From Luteibacter yeojuensis (GTDB lineage: Bacteria; Pseudomonadota; Gammaproteobacteria; Xanthomonadales; Rhodanobacteraceae): a stretch of 64,000 nucleotides of DNA. The notes beneath the pieces are model-generated. The model saw nothing but the letters and a program-made list of their open reading frames with translations. It was not told the DNA's origin and did no database searches. The stretch covers positions 89,224 to 153,223 of the forward strand of contig NZ_JZRB01000007.1 in NCBI RefSeq assembly GCF_000964085.1. The letters are read 5' to 3'. A program made the translations under genes and the position numbers. This document shows positions 1-7,555 of this stretch, in pieces. Each line of letters opens with the position of its first letter. Within the stretch, counting starts at the first letter, position 1.

Positions 1-93
1 AGAAGGCCGAGGCGGCGGCCGGATTTAGATCGATTTGCACGCGGAATCAATCAGGGTAAAAATAGACCTTTGCCACCGCCCAAGCCCCCGACC

Positions 94-1017
94 ATGGCGC
101 CACCCGACGACGCCCCGGCCGCTGCGCTGGACCCGAGTGCCCAGGGCGCCGGGGCGCGTACCCGCCAGCTGTTCGCCATGCCCGCCGTGGTCCTCCAGAC
201 CGCGACGGCAACCGGCTATGGCCTGTGGATGGTGCTGGGCACGGCCGTGGCACTGGGGTCGTACCCCGATGGCCGCGGCGACGTGCTGGTGCCGCTCTCG
301 TTCGGGCTGGTGCTGGTCGGCCTGGGCCTCGTGGCCACCTGCCTGCGCCTGCCGTTCGCCCGCGAGTGGCACGGCTGGGATCCATTCAGGCGCATGTTGC
401 CTACCACCGAGGGCATGGTGGCGATGGCGAACTTCCTCCCCATGCTGGCGCTTGGCGGCCTGGCGCGGGGTGAGAACGATTTCTGGGCCACCCGGCTCGC
501 GGGCGCCGCATTGATGCTCTGCAGCCTGGCGACGCTGATCTACACCGCGCGCGGCGTGGTGAAGGAGATGCCGGCGCCGCTGGCGGCGGTGGCCAACGCG
601 CAGCCCATGGGCCGCGCGGTGTCGGCGGTGTTCGCCGGTGGGTTGTGGTTCTGGCGGTGCGTCGCGCTGCAGGTTGAGACGACAGTCGGGCCCCTGAACC
701 CCTGGCGCCTGAGCATGCTGGCCCTGGGCCTGGTGCTTGGCGTGATCGAAGGCATGCGCTGGCGCGCCTTGCGGCAGATGGCCGAGGAACGTGGCCATGG
801 CACGGCCCCCGCCGCCGGGGGCACGGGCACGCTGCTGGCGTGGTGCTTCGGCATCGCGGCGCTGTCGGTGGGGCTGCCGTGCGTCCTGCTGGTCTCCCAC
901 CCCACGGGCCCGCTGGTGGCCGTGGCCGCTGGTATGGCCGCGTTAAGCTGCGTTATCGGTCAATGTCTTGAGCAACGGTTGTACGGACGCGCCTGGGCGC
1001 AGTTCGGCGGCGCTTAA
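94..1017 (+). CDS. Multi-pass membrane protein of unknown function
   Basis: The 307-residue product is very hydrophobic, with about eight predicted membrane segments: roughly residues 28-50, 62-82, 108-126, 132-153, 172-190, 205-222, 248-268 and 272-290. I recognise no family or catalytic motif. The start is uncertain. An in-frame TTG lies at 70, but the ATG at 94 looks more natural and leaves a proline- and alanine-rich cytoplasmic head. The DUF481 gene follows only 25 bases downstream on the same strand, so the two may be cotranscribed. It is probably an inner-membrane protein, and no substrate can be named. Confidence 0.7.
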   Translation: MAPPDDAPAAALDPSAQGAGARTRQLFAMPAVVLQTATATGYGLWMVLGTAVALGSYPDGRGDVLVPLSFGLVLVGLGLVATCLRLPFAREWHGWDPFRRMLPTTEGMVAMANFLPMLALGGLARGENDFWATRLAGAALMLCSLATLIYTARGVVKEMPAPLAAVANAQPMGRAVSAVFAGGLWFWRCVALQVETTVGPLNPWRLSMLALGLVLGVIEGMRWRALRQMAEERGHGTAPAAGGTGTLLAWCFGIAALSVGLPCVLLVSHPTGPLVAVAAGMAALSCVIGQCLEQRLYGRAWAQFGGA

Positions 1018-1042
1018 ACCACTTTCCACATACGGGTAGACA

Positions 1043-1894
1043 ATGAAGAAGATCCTCCTTGCCTCGCTCGTCCTTGCCGCGCTGCCTCTCGCTGCCCAGG
1101 CCCAGGACGCTTTCGCCCCCAACACGGTCGCCCCGGCGCCGAGCTCCGACGCCTCGAAGAACGGCGGCTGGACAGGTTCCGGTGAGTTCGGCTTCGCCTC
1201 GTCGCGCGGCAATTCGCGTTCGGAGAACGCAAACGCCAAGCTCGGCCTTTCGCAGGAAAACGAAGTGTGGAAGAACAACTTCTTCCTCAACGGCCTGCGT
1301 TCGAAGGGTGATGTCGAAGTCCAGGACGCCAACGGCAACACCGTGGACAAGTTCAGCACCACGGCCAACCGCTACGACACCGGCGCCTCGGTCGGCTACA
1401 AGTTCGACCCGCGCAGCTACGTCGTCACCGCCGCGCGTTATGAGCACGACGATTTCGGCGCCAACCTGTGGCAGGGCATCGTCTCGGTCGGCTACGGCTA
1501 CATCGCGCTGAAGAACGAGCGCGCCGAGCTCTCGTTCGAAATCGGCCCCGGTTTCAAGCGCTACCAGCCGGCCAAGACCACCGAGGACGAAACCCAGCCC
1601 GATGGCACCGTGGTGGCGGTCACCCGCACGCCCAGCGCCGAAAGCGAAGTGGTCGGCCGCGGCCTGGTGAACGGCAAGTACCGCCTCACCGACAACACCG
1701 CGCTGGAAGATACGTTCCTGGTGGAAGCGGGCTCCAAGAACCAGTACTACCAGAACGACATCGGCCTCTCGGTCAGCATGACCAAGAAGATGGCGCTGAA
1801 GCTCGGCTACCAGATCCGCTACAACAGCGACACGCAGCCCGGCACGGTCAGCACCGACAAGCTGATGACGACGAACCTCGTCTACAACTTCTGA
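1043..1894 (+). CDS. DUF481 family outer-membrane protein (YdiY-like)
   Basis: The 283-residue protein begins with a typical signal peptide (lysines, then a leucine/alanine-rich core ending near AQAQDA at about residue 20). The mature part has alternating polar and aromatic strands, such as GEFGFASSRGNSRSENANAKLGL and repeated GYKF/GYQI turns, and ends in the terminal aromatic YNF expected of a beta-barrel recognised by the BAM complex. The pattern matches the DUF481 family, which includes E. coli YdiY, a salt-induced outer-membrane protein. Biochemical function is unknown. It follows the membrane protein gene by 25 bases and is followed by a palindromic repeat rather than a classical terminator. 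Confidence 0.82.
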   Translation: MKKILLASLVLAALPLAAQAQDAFAPNTVAPAPSSDASKNGGWTGSGEFGFASSRGNSRSENANAKLGLSQENEVWKNNFFLNGLRSKGDVEVQDANGNTVDKFSTTANRYDTGASVGYKFDPRSYVVTAARYEHDDFGANLWQGIVSVGYGYIALKNERAELSFEIGPGFKRYQPAKTTEDETQPDGTVVAVTRTPSAESEVVGRGLVNGKYRLTDNTALEDTFLVEAGSKNQYYQNDIGLSVSMTKKMALKLGYQIRYNSDTQPGTVSTDKLMTTNLVYNF

Positions 1895-1898
1895 CGTT

Positions 1899-1970
1899 GC
1901 ATCGCGCGCAAGCGCGCTCCCACAAGAGGGGCACCACGCCTTTCTGTGGGAGCGCGCTTGCGCGCGATGC
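1899..1970. repeat. REP-like inverted repeat, type B with 20-bp loop
   Basis: Two 26-base arms (1899-1924 and 1945-1970) are exact reverse complements. Each carries the type B core GAGCGCGCTTGCGCGCGAT next to TGTGGG. The element lies between the convergent DUF481 and hemC genes, where it could form a strong hairpin and protect or terminate both transcripts. Confidence 0.9.
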
Positions 1971-1977
1971 CCCACCC

Positions 1978-2898
1978 TCACCGCTGGGGCTTAAGCAACT
2001 CCCCCGCCCCCTGCGCCAGCAACATCGCCGCCACCGCATGCCCCAGCGCCACAGGCGTATCCCCGTCGCTATCCGCCTGCGCGCGGATCAGCTCACCCGT
2101 GTGCGCATCGCCCACCAGGCCATGCAGCGTGAGCCCGAACTCCGCCACCACGCACATGGCGCCGATGGCGACGGCGCAGCTGCCGCCCAGTTGTTCGTTC
2201 AACGCGCGCTCGGCGTCCACCGCCAGGCGCGTGTCGGCGTCGTCGATGGCGGCCATCAGCTCCGCCACGCGGGTATCGCCCTCGCGGATCTCCACGGTGA
2301 TGGCGCCCTGGCCCGGTGCCGGCAGCCAGTCGGGGCTGGCCAGGCGGGTGCGGACGCGGCCGCCGAGGCCGAGGCGGTCGACCCCCGCGCAGGCCAGCAC
2401 GATGGCGTCGTAATGGCCCTCGTCGAGCTTGGCCAGGCGCGTGTTGACGTTGCCGCGCAGGTCGAGCAGCTGCAGGTCGGGGCGCAGCGCACGCAGCTGG
2501 GCCTGGCGGCGTAGCGACGACGTGCCCACGCGGGCGCCGTTCGGCAGTTCGGCCAGGGTGGCGTAATCGTTGCTGATGAAGCCATCCGCGGCATCGGCGC
2601 GCGGCAGGATGGCCGACAGGGCGAAGCCCGGTTCCAGCACGGCCGGCACATCTTTCAGCGAATGCACCGCGATATCGGCGCGGCCCTCTTCCATCGCCAC
2701 TTCCAGTTCCTTGAGGAACAGGCCCTTGCCGCCGATGGTGGCCAGCGAGCGGTCGAGCACTTCATCGCCCCGCGTGGAGAGCGGCACCAGCTCCACCGCC
2801 AGCCCGGGGTGCGCCTGGCGCAGCAGTGCAGCCACGTGTTCGGCTTGCCAGAGGGCCAGCGCGCTCTTGCGGGTGGCGATGCGAAGCGGTGCGATCAT
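1978..2898 (-). CDS. hemC: Hydroxymethylbilane synthase (porphobilinogen deaminase)
   Basis: This cytoplasmic enzyme joins four porphobilinogen units into hydroxymethylbilane in heme and cobalamin synthesis. The 306 residues match the usual family length. Visible signatures are the N-terminal [14 protein letters not shown], the [11 protein letters not shown] segment, HSLKDVP (the catalytic Asp region), [11 protein letters not shown], the [10 protein letters not shown] substrate-binding arginines and, near residue 240, LGGSC, whose cysteine carries the dipyrromethane cofactor. It lies downstream of the LytTR regulator and kinase genes on the same strand, with a 66-base gap. This resembles the algZ-algR-hemC order of pseudomonads. 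The end abuts a type B repeat. Confidence 0.96.
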   Translation of the reverse strand: MIAPLRIATRKSALALWQAEHVAALLRQAHPGLAVELVPLSTRGDEVLDRSLATIGGKGLFLKELEVAMEEGRADIAVHSLKDVPAVLEPGFALSAILPRADAADGFISNDYATLAELPNGARVGTSSLRRQAQLRALRPDLQLLDLRGNVNTRLAKLDEGHYDAIVLACAGVDRLGLGGRVRTRLASPDWLPAPGQGAITVEIREGDTRVAELMAAIDDADTRLAVDAERALNEQLGGSCAVAIGAMCVVAEFGLTLHGLVGDAHTGELIRAQADSDGDTPVALGHAVAAMLLAQGAGELLKPQR

Positions 2899-2964
2899 GG
2901 GGTGTCCGGTGGGGCGGCGTGCGATGGTGCCATTGTCCCGTAAAACGCCGGCGGCGCGCAGGGA

Positions 2965-3675
2965 TCAGTTGTCGCTACGCAGCAGCTGGCGCACGGCCGG
3001 CAGGTTGCGGCGGCTCACTTCCGGCGCGCTTTCGGTACCCGCCAGCCGCGCAAGGACGCGGCCATCGGCCAGCGTGCGCAGGCCCGTCAGCCGCTCGCGT
3101 GGCACCAGGCAGTTGCGGTGCAGGCGGATCACCCGGTCGCCCAGGGCGGCCTCCAGCTGGCGCAGCGAATCATCGATGAGGCGCGAGCCACCGACGTGCT
3201 CAATGGTGACGTACTTTTCGCCGGCCACCAGCAGCAGCACGTCGGCCAGCGGGATGCGCACCTCGTCATTGCCACTGCGTGCGCGCAGCCACGCGCCGCG
3301 CGCCGGCTGGGTGGGCGTGAGCCGCGCCGCGGCGCGGTCCAGCGCCTCGTCCAGGCGCTCGGCGCGCACGGGTTTCAGCAGGTAATCCACCGCGCCGACA
3401 TCAAACGCGCTGAGCGCGTGTTGCTCGTACGCGGTGCAGAACACGACCAGCGGGCGCGATGGCATCGCGGCGAGCTTCGCCGCCACCGCCGTGCCGGAAA
3501 GGCCGGGCATCTCGATATCCAGCAGCAGCACATCGGGCCGCTCGCTGGCGCATGCGGCCAGCGCGGCATCGCCATCGGCGACGCTGCCCACCAGCTCCAC
3601 GTCGCTGCGGCGGGCGAGCAGGCTGGCCAGCCGTGCCCGCGCCAGCGGCTCGTCATCGGCGACCAGGACGCGCAC
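2965..3675 (-). CDS. algR: LytTR-family response regulator, AlgR-like
   Basis: The 236-residue protein has an N-terminal receiver domain (about 1-115) with the acidic pair DDE at 7-9, the predicted phosphoacceptor Asp53 in LLLDIEMPG and the conserved Lys in LLKPVRAE. A LytTR DNA-binding domain follows (about 130-232), with DVLLLVAGEKYVTIEH and LHRNCLVPRERL. It overlaps the kinase gene by 23 bases, so the two are translationally coupled, and hemC follows. Family and synteny suggest an AlgR-like role in surface, motility or exopolysaccharide control. The regulon here cannot be read from the sequence, so the symbol is by analogy. Confidence 0.88.
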   Translation of the reverse strand: MRVLVADDEPLARARLASLLARRSDVELVGSVADGDAALAACASERPDVLLLDIEMPGLSGTAVAAKLAAMPSRPLVVFCTAYEQHALSAFDVGAVDYLLKPVRAERLDEALDRAAARLTPTQPARGAWLRARSGNDEVRIPLADVLLLVAGEKYVTIEHVGGSRLIDDSLRQLEAALGDRVIRLHRNCLVPRERLTGLRTLADGRVLARLAGTESAPEVSRRNLPAVRQLLRSDN

Positions 3676-4717
3676 GCGCTACCTCCGGCAGGAACAGGGT
3701 GACGACGAAGCGGCCATCGCGCGCCTCGGCCTTCACCGTGGCGCGCTCGCCGAACTGCAGCCGCACGCGCTCGCGCACGCTGCGCAGGCCATGCCCGGTG
3801 CCGGGGGTGGCGGGTGCGTCGGCCAGCGGGTTATCCACGGTGACCGCCACGCCGCCCTCGACACGGCGGCCGCCCAGGCGCACCACGCCGCCCGCGCGCG
3901 ACGGCTGGATGCCGTGGCGGATGGCGTTTTCCACCAGCGGCTGCAGGAGCAGGCGCGGCATGGGCAGCGCCTCGGGCGTATCGATGTCGCGTTCCACCTG
4001 CAGCCGCGCGCCGAGGCGCAGGGCTTCGATCTCAAGGTACTGGTCGACGAGGCGCCATTCCTCGCCCAGCGTGCCCTGCGCGGCGCCTTCGCTCCCCAGC
4101 GCGGCGCGGAACAGCTCCGCCAGGTTTTCCACCGTGCGTTCGGCGGCGTCGGGGTCGACGCGGATCAGCGCCGCCACGGCGTTCATGCTGTTGAAGAGGA
4201 AATGCGGGCGGATACGCGCCTGCAGCGCGGCCACCTGGGCCTGCGCCACCGCCTCGACGCGGACCTGCCACTGCGCCACCACGTAGAAGTAGCGCAGCAT
4301 GGCGGCGCCCAGCAGGCCGGTGGCCAGCAAGGTATCGCGGACGAAGCGCGCCATCGACGGCGGCGTGAGCCCAGCCCCCAGGTTATGGTCGAGCCACGCG
4401 ACGACGGCGCTGGTGAGGCCGACCATCGACATCAGCACGAGCCAGACGGCCGCATAGGGCAAGATGCCCGGCAGCCGCTGCATCAGGGGCTTCGCCTTGC
4501 ACAACACCACGGTGAGCAGGATGGCGAGCCATGCCGTGTAGAGCACCCCAACCGACAGTGAACTCACCCGCAGGTCGCCACCCGGGGCAAGCCACATTAG
4601 GCACGCGGTGATCGTGCCCACCACCAGCAACGCGAACAGGGTCGGCAGGCTGCAGAAATCCGGCAGCGGCGCCGACGCGCGGGGCGTGGTGGGCAGGTCA
4701 GGGGACGCATCGGCCAT
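3653..4717 (-). CDS. algZ: Sensor histidine kinase, LytS/AlgZ type
   Basis: The start chosen is the ATG at 4717 (MADASPDLP). The longer frame upstream reads through a repeat arm, so it is unlikely to be coding. The 354-residue product has four predicted membrane helices in its first half (around LFALLVVGTITACLMW, SVGVLYTAWLAILLTVV, LPYAAVWLVLMSMVGL and DTLLATGLLGAAML). A His_kinase domain follows with RPHFLFNSMNAVAALI, whose His is the expected phosphorylation site, then an HATPase region with LLLQPLVENAIRHGIQ and GTGHGLRSVRERV. It overlaps the response-regulator gene and should be its partner. The signal sensed is unknown. Confidence 0.88.
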   Translation of the reverse strand: MADASPDLPTTPRASAPLPDFCSLPTLFALLVVGTITACLMWLAPGGDLRVSSLSVGVLYTAWLAILLTVVLCKAKPLMQRLPGILPYAAVWLVLMSMVGLTSAVVAWLDHNLGAGLTPPSMARFVRDTLLATGLLGAAMLRYFYVVAQWQVRVEAVAQAQVAALQARIRPHFLFNSMNAVAALIRVDPDAAERTVENLAELFRAALGSEGAAQGTLGEEWRLVDQYLEIEALRLGARLQVERDIDTPEALPMPRLLLQPLVENAIRHGIQPSRAGGVVRLGGRRVEGGVAVTVDNPLADAPATPGTGHGLRSVRERVRLQFGERATVKAEARDGRFVVTLFLPEVARARPGRR

Positions 4718-4744
4718 GCGCGGAGTATGCCGGAACCAACCCCC

Positions 4745-4770
4745 TGTAGGAGCGCGCTTGCGCGCGATGC
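4745..4770. repeat. Solitary type B REP-like arm
   Basis: A single 26-base arm (TGTAGGAGCGCGC followed by TTGCGCGCGATGC) lies between the kinase start and the convergent end of the esterase gene. No second arm is nearby, so it looks like a relic or half element. Confidence 0.7.
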
Positions 4771-4776
4771 CCCTGG

Positions 4777-5445
4777 TCAAACCGCGCCGAAAATCCCACC
4801 GAGCCAGGCCCGTATATCCCCAATCTCCGGCAAGCTAACCTGGTGCCCCATCGGGTAGGTATGCCAATCGATCCGATGCCCCAGCGTCTCGAGCAACTGC
4901 TTCGACTGCTCACCCAGCGCCAGCGGCACGACCGGGTCGGCCACGCCATGCCCCCAGAAGATCGGCGTGGCATGGTTCGCGCCCGCGCGTTCCGCCTCGA
5001 TCGTGTCATGCAACGGCAGGTAGGCCGACAGCACCAGCAGCCCCGCCAGCGTTTCACGGTGGCGCAAACCCGCAGACAGCGTCATGGCGCCACCCTGCGA
5101 GAACCCCGCCAGCACGATGCGCGAGGCTGGCACGCCGCGTTCCTGCTCGCGGGCTATCAGCTGCTCCACCTCGTCGATGGAAAGGCGGATGCCCTCGGCG
5201 TCCTGCTTGTCCGCGATGGCCAGGCCCTTGATGTCGTACCACGCGCGCATGGGCACGCCGTTGTTGACGGTGACCGGGCGCACCGGCGCATGCGGGAACA
5301 CAAAGCGGATGCCCGGCCAGGCGGGGTCCACCAGCTCAGGCACGATCGGCGCAAAGTCGTTGCCGTCGGCACCCAGGCCGTGCAGCCAGATCACCGCCCA
5401 CTCGGGCGCGGGGCGGGTTTCGTGTTCGACGGTGGGGAGGGGCAT
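4777..5445 (-). CDS. Alpha/beta hydrolase, phospholipase/carboxylesterase family
   Basis: The 222-residue protein matches the short, soluble Abhydrolase_2 carboxylesterases (Pseudomonas carboxylesterase II and acyl-protein thioesterase relatives). The oxyanion-side motif WLHGLGADGNDF is at 20-31. The nucleophile elbow GFSQGG places Ser116, and Asp170 (GVADPVVP) and His201 (PMGHQV) complete the triad. There is no signal peptide, so it should be cytoplasmic and act on short-chain or lyso-phospholipid esters. The ATG at 5445 is used because the longer open frame beyond it only reads across the neighbouring gene. It lies 46 bases after the yjfC-like gene on the same strand. Confidence 0.9.
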   Translation of the reverse strand: MPLPTVEHETRPAPEWAVIWLHGLGADGNDFAPIVPELVDPAWPGIRFVFPHAPVRPVTVNNGVPMRAWYDIKGLAIADKQDAEGIRLSIDEVEQLIAREQERGVPASRIVLAGFSQGGAMTLSAGLRHRETLAGLLVLSAYLPLHDTIEAERAGANHATPIFWGHGVADPVVPLALGEQSKQLLETLGHRIDWHTYPMGHQVSLPEIGDIRAWLGGIFGAV

Positions 5446-5491
5446 GGCGGGGGTCCGGGCGTGGGGGATCGGGGCATCGTAGCAGCCGCGC

Positions 5492-6592
5492 TTATCGGAA
5501 CAGGTGCGGCACGAAGCAGCTGGTGTTCCGCGTGATGCGGTCGTTGTCCTCGCGGATGCCGATGCCCGCAGGCTGGTCGCCGATGATCCATGAGCCCACG
5601 AGCGCGTGGCGGCCGTCGAACACGGGCAGCGGCGCGAGGGCCTGGTACACCGTATGCGGTGCCGCGACGCCGCGCTCGTGTGCGCCGAGGATGCGGATGC
5701 CCTCGCCTTCCCGCCCCCAGAACGGCTTCGCCACCGCCGGCCCCGCGACGTCCTCGCGGCGCAGGCTGGCGGGCAGCAGGTTCGGGTGGTTCGGGAACCA
5801 TTCCCACAGCAGTGGCAGGATGGCCTTGTTCGACAGCAGCATCTTCCACGCCGGCTCGATGAAGCGCGTGCGCGACGGTGCGATGTGCGGCGCGAAGGCC
5901 TCGGTGACCAGCCACTCCCATGGGTAGAGCTTGAACAGGCGGTCGATGGGCCGGTCGGCGGGGTCGATGAACGCGCGGCCGTTCCAGCCAATTTCCTCGA
6001 TGTCGAGCGCCTGCACCTCGTGGCCGGCTTGCAGGCAGGTATCGAGCAGGTAATCGGTGGTGGTGCCATCTTCCGGGTTGTCGTAGCACGCGGCGAAGTG
6101 CACGCGGTTGCCACCACCCATGGTGCGCCACCGTTCCACCAGCTTCTCGTGGATCGAATTGAACTGGTCGGCGCTGGGTTCGCGCGCTTCAAGCCAGTAC
6201 CACTGCACCACCGAGGCTTCAAACAGCGACGTGGGCGTATCGGCGTTGTACTCGAGCAACCTGGGTGGCGAGACGCCATCCCACGACAGGTCCATGCGCC
6301 CGTACAACGAGGGCTCGCGGTCGAACCAGCTGCGCTCGGCAAGCCGTGCCGCGTCGTCCGTCAGGCCCAGCGCCGCGTAGCGGCCATCCCGGACGATGCG
6401 GTCCACGGCTTCCAGGCACATCGCATGCAGTTCGCCCGTGGCCGCTTCCACCGCATCGATGGCATCCGACTCGAACACGTAGCACGCGTCTTCACGCCAG
6501 TACGGCTGGCCGTCCAGCGTGTGGAAGCCAAAGCCGACGGCTTCCACCTCGGCCTGCCAGTTCGGTCGCGGCGTGATCGCTTCGCGGCGCAT
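5492..6592 (-). CDS. yjfC: Glutathionylspermidine synthase-like ATP-grasp protein (YgiC/YjfC family)
   Basis: The 366-residue product resembles the ATP-grasp half of glutathionylspermidine synthase and the E. coli paralogues YgiC and YjfC. Visible features are WREDACYVFESDAIDAVE near the N-terminus, DLSWDGVSPPRLLEYNADTP (the usual acidic metal and substrate motif), KPFWGREGEGI and a C-terminal GSWIIGDQPAGIGIREDN. The amidase domain of the bifunctional enzyme is absent, as in YgiC. The ATG at 6592 overlaps the previous gene's stop by one base, indicating translational coupling. The real ligation substrate is not established for this subfamily. A peptide-spermidine-like conjugation is an inference. 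Confidence 0.85.
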   Translation of the reverse strand: MRREAITPRPNWQAEVEAVGFGFHTLDGQPYWREDACYVFESDAIDAVEAATGELHAMCLEAVDRIVRDGRYAALGLTDDAARLAERSWFDREPSLYGRMDLSWDGVSPPRLLEYNADTPTSLFEASVVQWYWLEAREPSADQFNSIHEKLVERWRTMGGGNRVHFAACYDNPEDGTTTDYLLDTCLQAGHEVQALDIEEIGWNGRAFIDPADRPIDRLFKLYPWEWLVTEAFAPHIAPSRTRFIEPAWKMLLSNKAILPLLWEWFPNHPNLLPASLRREDVAGPAVAKPFWGREGEGIRILGAHERGVAAPHTVYQALAPLPVFDGRHALVGSWIIGDQPAGIGIREDNDRITRNTSCFVPHLFR

Positions 6593-7074
6593 CAGCCGCC
6601 CCGTGCGCCGACGCGGCCGCTGGAACCAAAGCCGCCGCGCGAGCCGAAATCGAAGCCCGTCGGGCCGTGCCCGGTGAACCCGGTGGCACCGCTGGTGCCG
6701 CTGGCTGCGTACGCCCGCCCCGGGCCGGGGTCTCCTGCCACGCGGTGGCTGCTCCAGTCGCTGCGGTACCACGGGCCGTAGTAGTGGTACCCGCCGTAGT
6801 AACCGCCGCCGCTGTCGCGTGACTGCTCGTAGGTGCACTGCCCCGTGGCGTAGTCGTGCTCGCAGTCTTCCTTGCTGGCGTAGCTGTTGCGCTGCACGTC
6901 GGTGCTGGGCCAGGCCGCGTAGCCGACCAGGCCGATGACACCCACGGCGACGGCGGCCGAGCGCATGCGCTTGCCGCGGTCGCCGATGTTGAACAACGGC
7001 TCCGCCTTGCCGGCGGGGTGGAACGAGGGGTGCCGGTACCCGGGCGGCAGGTCGGGCTTCTTTTGTTTCGCCAT
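6592..7074 (-). CDS. yjfM: YgiB/YjfM-like small protein (DUF1190 / UPF0441)
   Basis: The 160-residue protein has a charged N-terminus, one hydrophobic segment near residues 38-55 (AAVAVGVIGLVGYAAW), then a conserved-looking NSYASKEDCEHDYATGQCTYE patch with two cysteines. A long low-complexity tail rich in glycine, tyrosine and serine follows. This layout and its place before the ATP-grasp gene match E. coli YgiB and YjfM. The molecular role is unknown. The tail resembles a disordered surface or secreted segment and could be the acceptor of whatever the downstream ligase attaches, but that is speculation. Confidence 0.75.
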   Translation of the reverse strand: MAKQKKPDLPPGYRHPSFHPAGKAEPLFNIGDRGKRMRSAAVAVGVIGLVGYAAWPSTDVQRNSYASKEDCEHDYATGQCTYEQSRDSGGGYYGGYHYYGPWYRSDWSSHRVAGDPGPGRAYAASGTSGATGFTGHGPTGFDFGSRGGFGSSGRVGARGG

Positions 7075-7084
7075 GGCCGCGACC

Positions 7085-7489
7085 TCAGTAGGTCATGGCG
7101 GCGGCGTTGAGCGCGCCGACGCACGTGGCCACCACGGCCACGAACAGCGCCACCGAGCACATGTTCGCCTCGATCTTGCCGCGCAGGTCGCGGACGATGA
7201 GCCGAAGCACCCCGTGCGTCGCCAGCTGCACCGCCCATGCGACCGCGCCCCACAGGGCCAGGTCGAGCAGGCTCACGCTATGGGCGATGGCGCTGGCCAG
7301 CGGCAGGACGAAGCCGATGGCGGCGCCGGCCAGGCTGATGGCGGCGGCGAGGTTGCCCGCGCTGATCAGCGCCATCTCGCGCTGGGGGGTGATCCAGATG
7401 TACGTCACCAGGAACGCGACGAAGTAGAGGATGCCCAGGCCAAGGTAGGCCACGAAGGCGGGCAGGGTGAACAGATCCGCTGCGAACAC
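7085..7489 (-). CDS. yjfL: DUF350 membrane protein (YjfL-like)
   Basis: This 134-residue protein has four predicted membrane helices: PAFVAYLGLGILYFVAFLVTYIW, ISAGNLAAAISLAGAAIGFVLPL, HSVSLLDLALWGAVAWAVQLA and CSVALFVAVVATCVGALNAA. The SAGNLAAAISLAGAAIGF stretch is characteristic of DUF350. It is the first gene of a three-gene minus-strand operon, 10 bases from the YjfM-like gene, and copies the gene order of E. coli yjfL-yjfM-yjfC. Function is unknown. The promoter should lie in 7490-7555. Confidence 0.85.
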   Translation of the reverse strand: MFAADLFTLPAFVAYLGLGILYFVAFLVTYIWITPQREMALISAGNLAAAISLAGAAIGFVLPLASAIAHSVSLLDLALWGAVAWAVQLATHGVLRLIVRDLRGKIEANMCSVALFVAVVATCVGALNAAAMTY

Positions 7490-7555
7490 GAACGCTTCCT
7501 TGTAAAAACGGCCTCCGTTGGCCGCCCCGCCATCATAGGCGAGGCGGCGCCGGTA

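Noticed and set aside
1..59. Possible 3' end of an upstream gene
   Set aside because: Two plus-strand frames end here (stops at 26-28 and 57-59), but too few codons are visible to decide whether either is coding.
4718..4780. N-terminal extension of the histidine kinase
   Set aside because: The extra codons read across a REP-like arm (IARKRAPT translation), so the ATG at 4717 was preferred.
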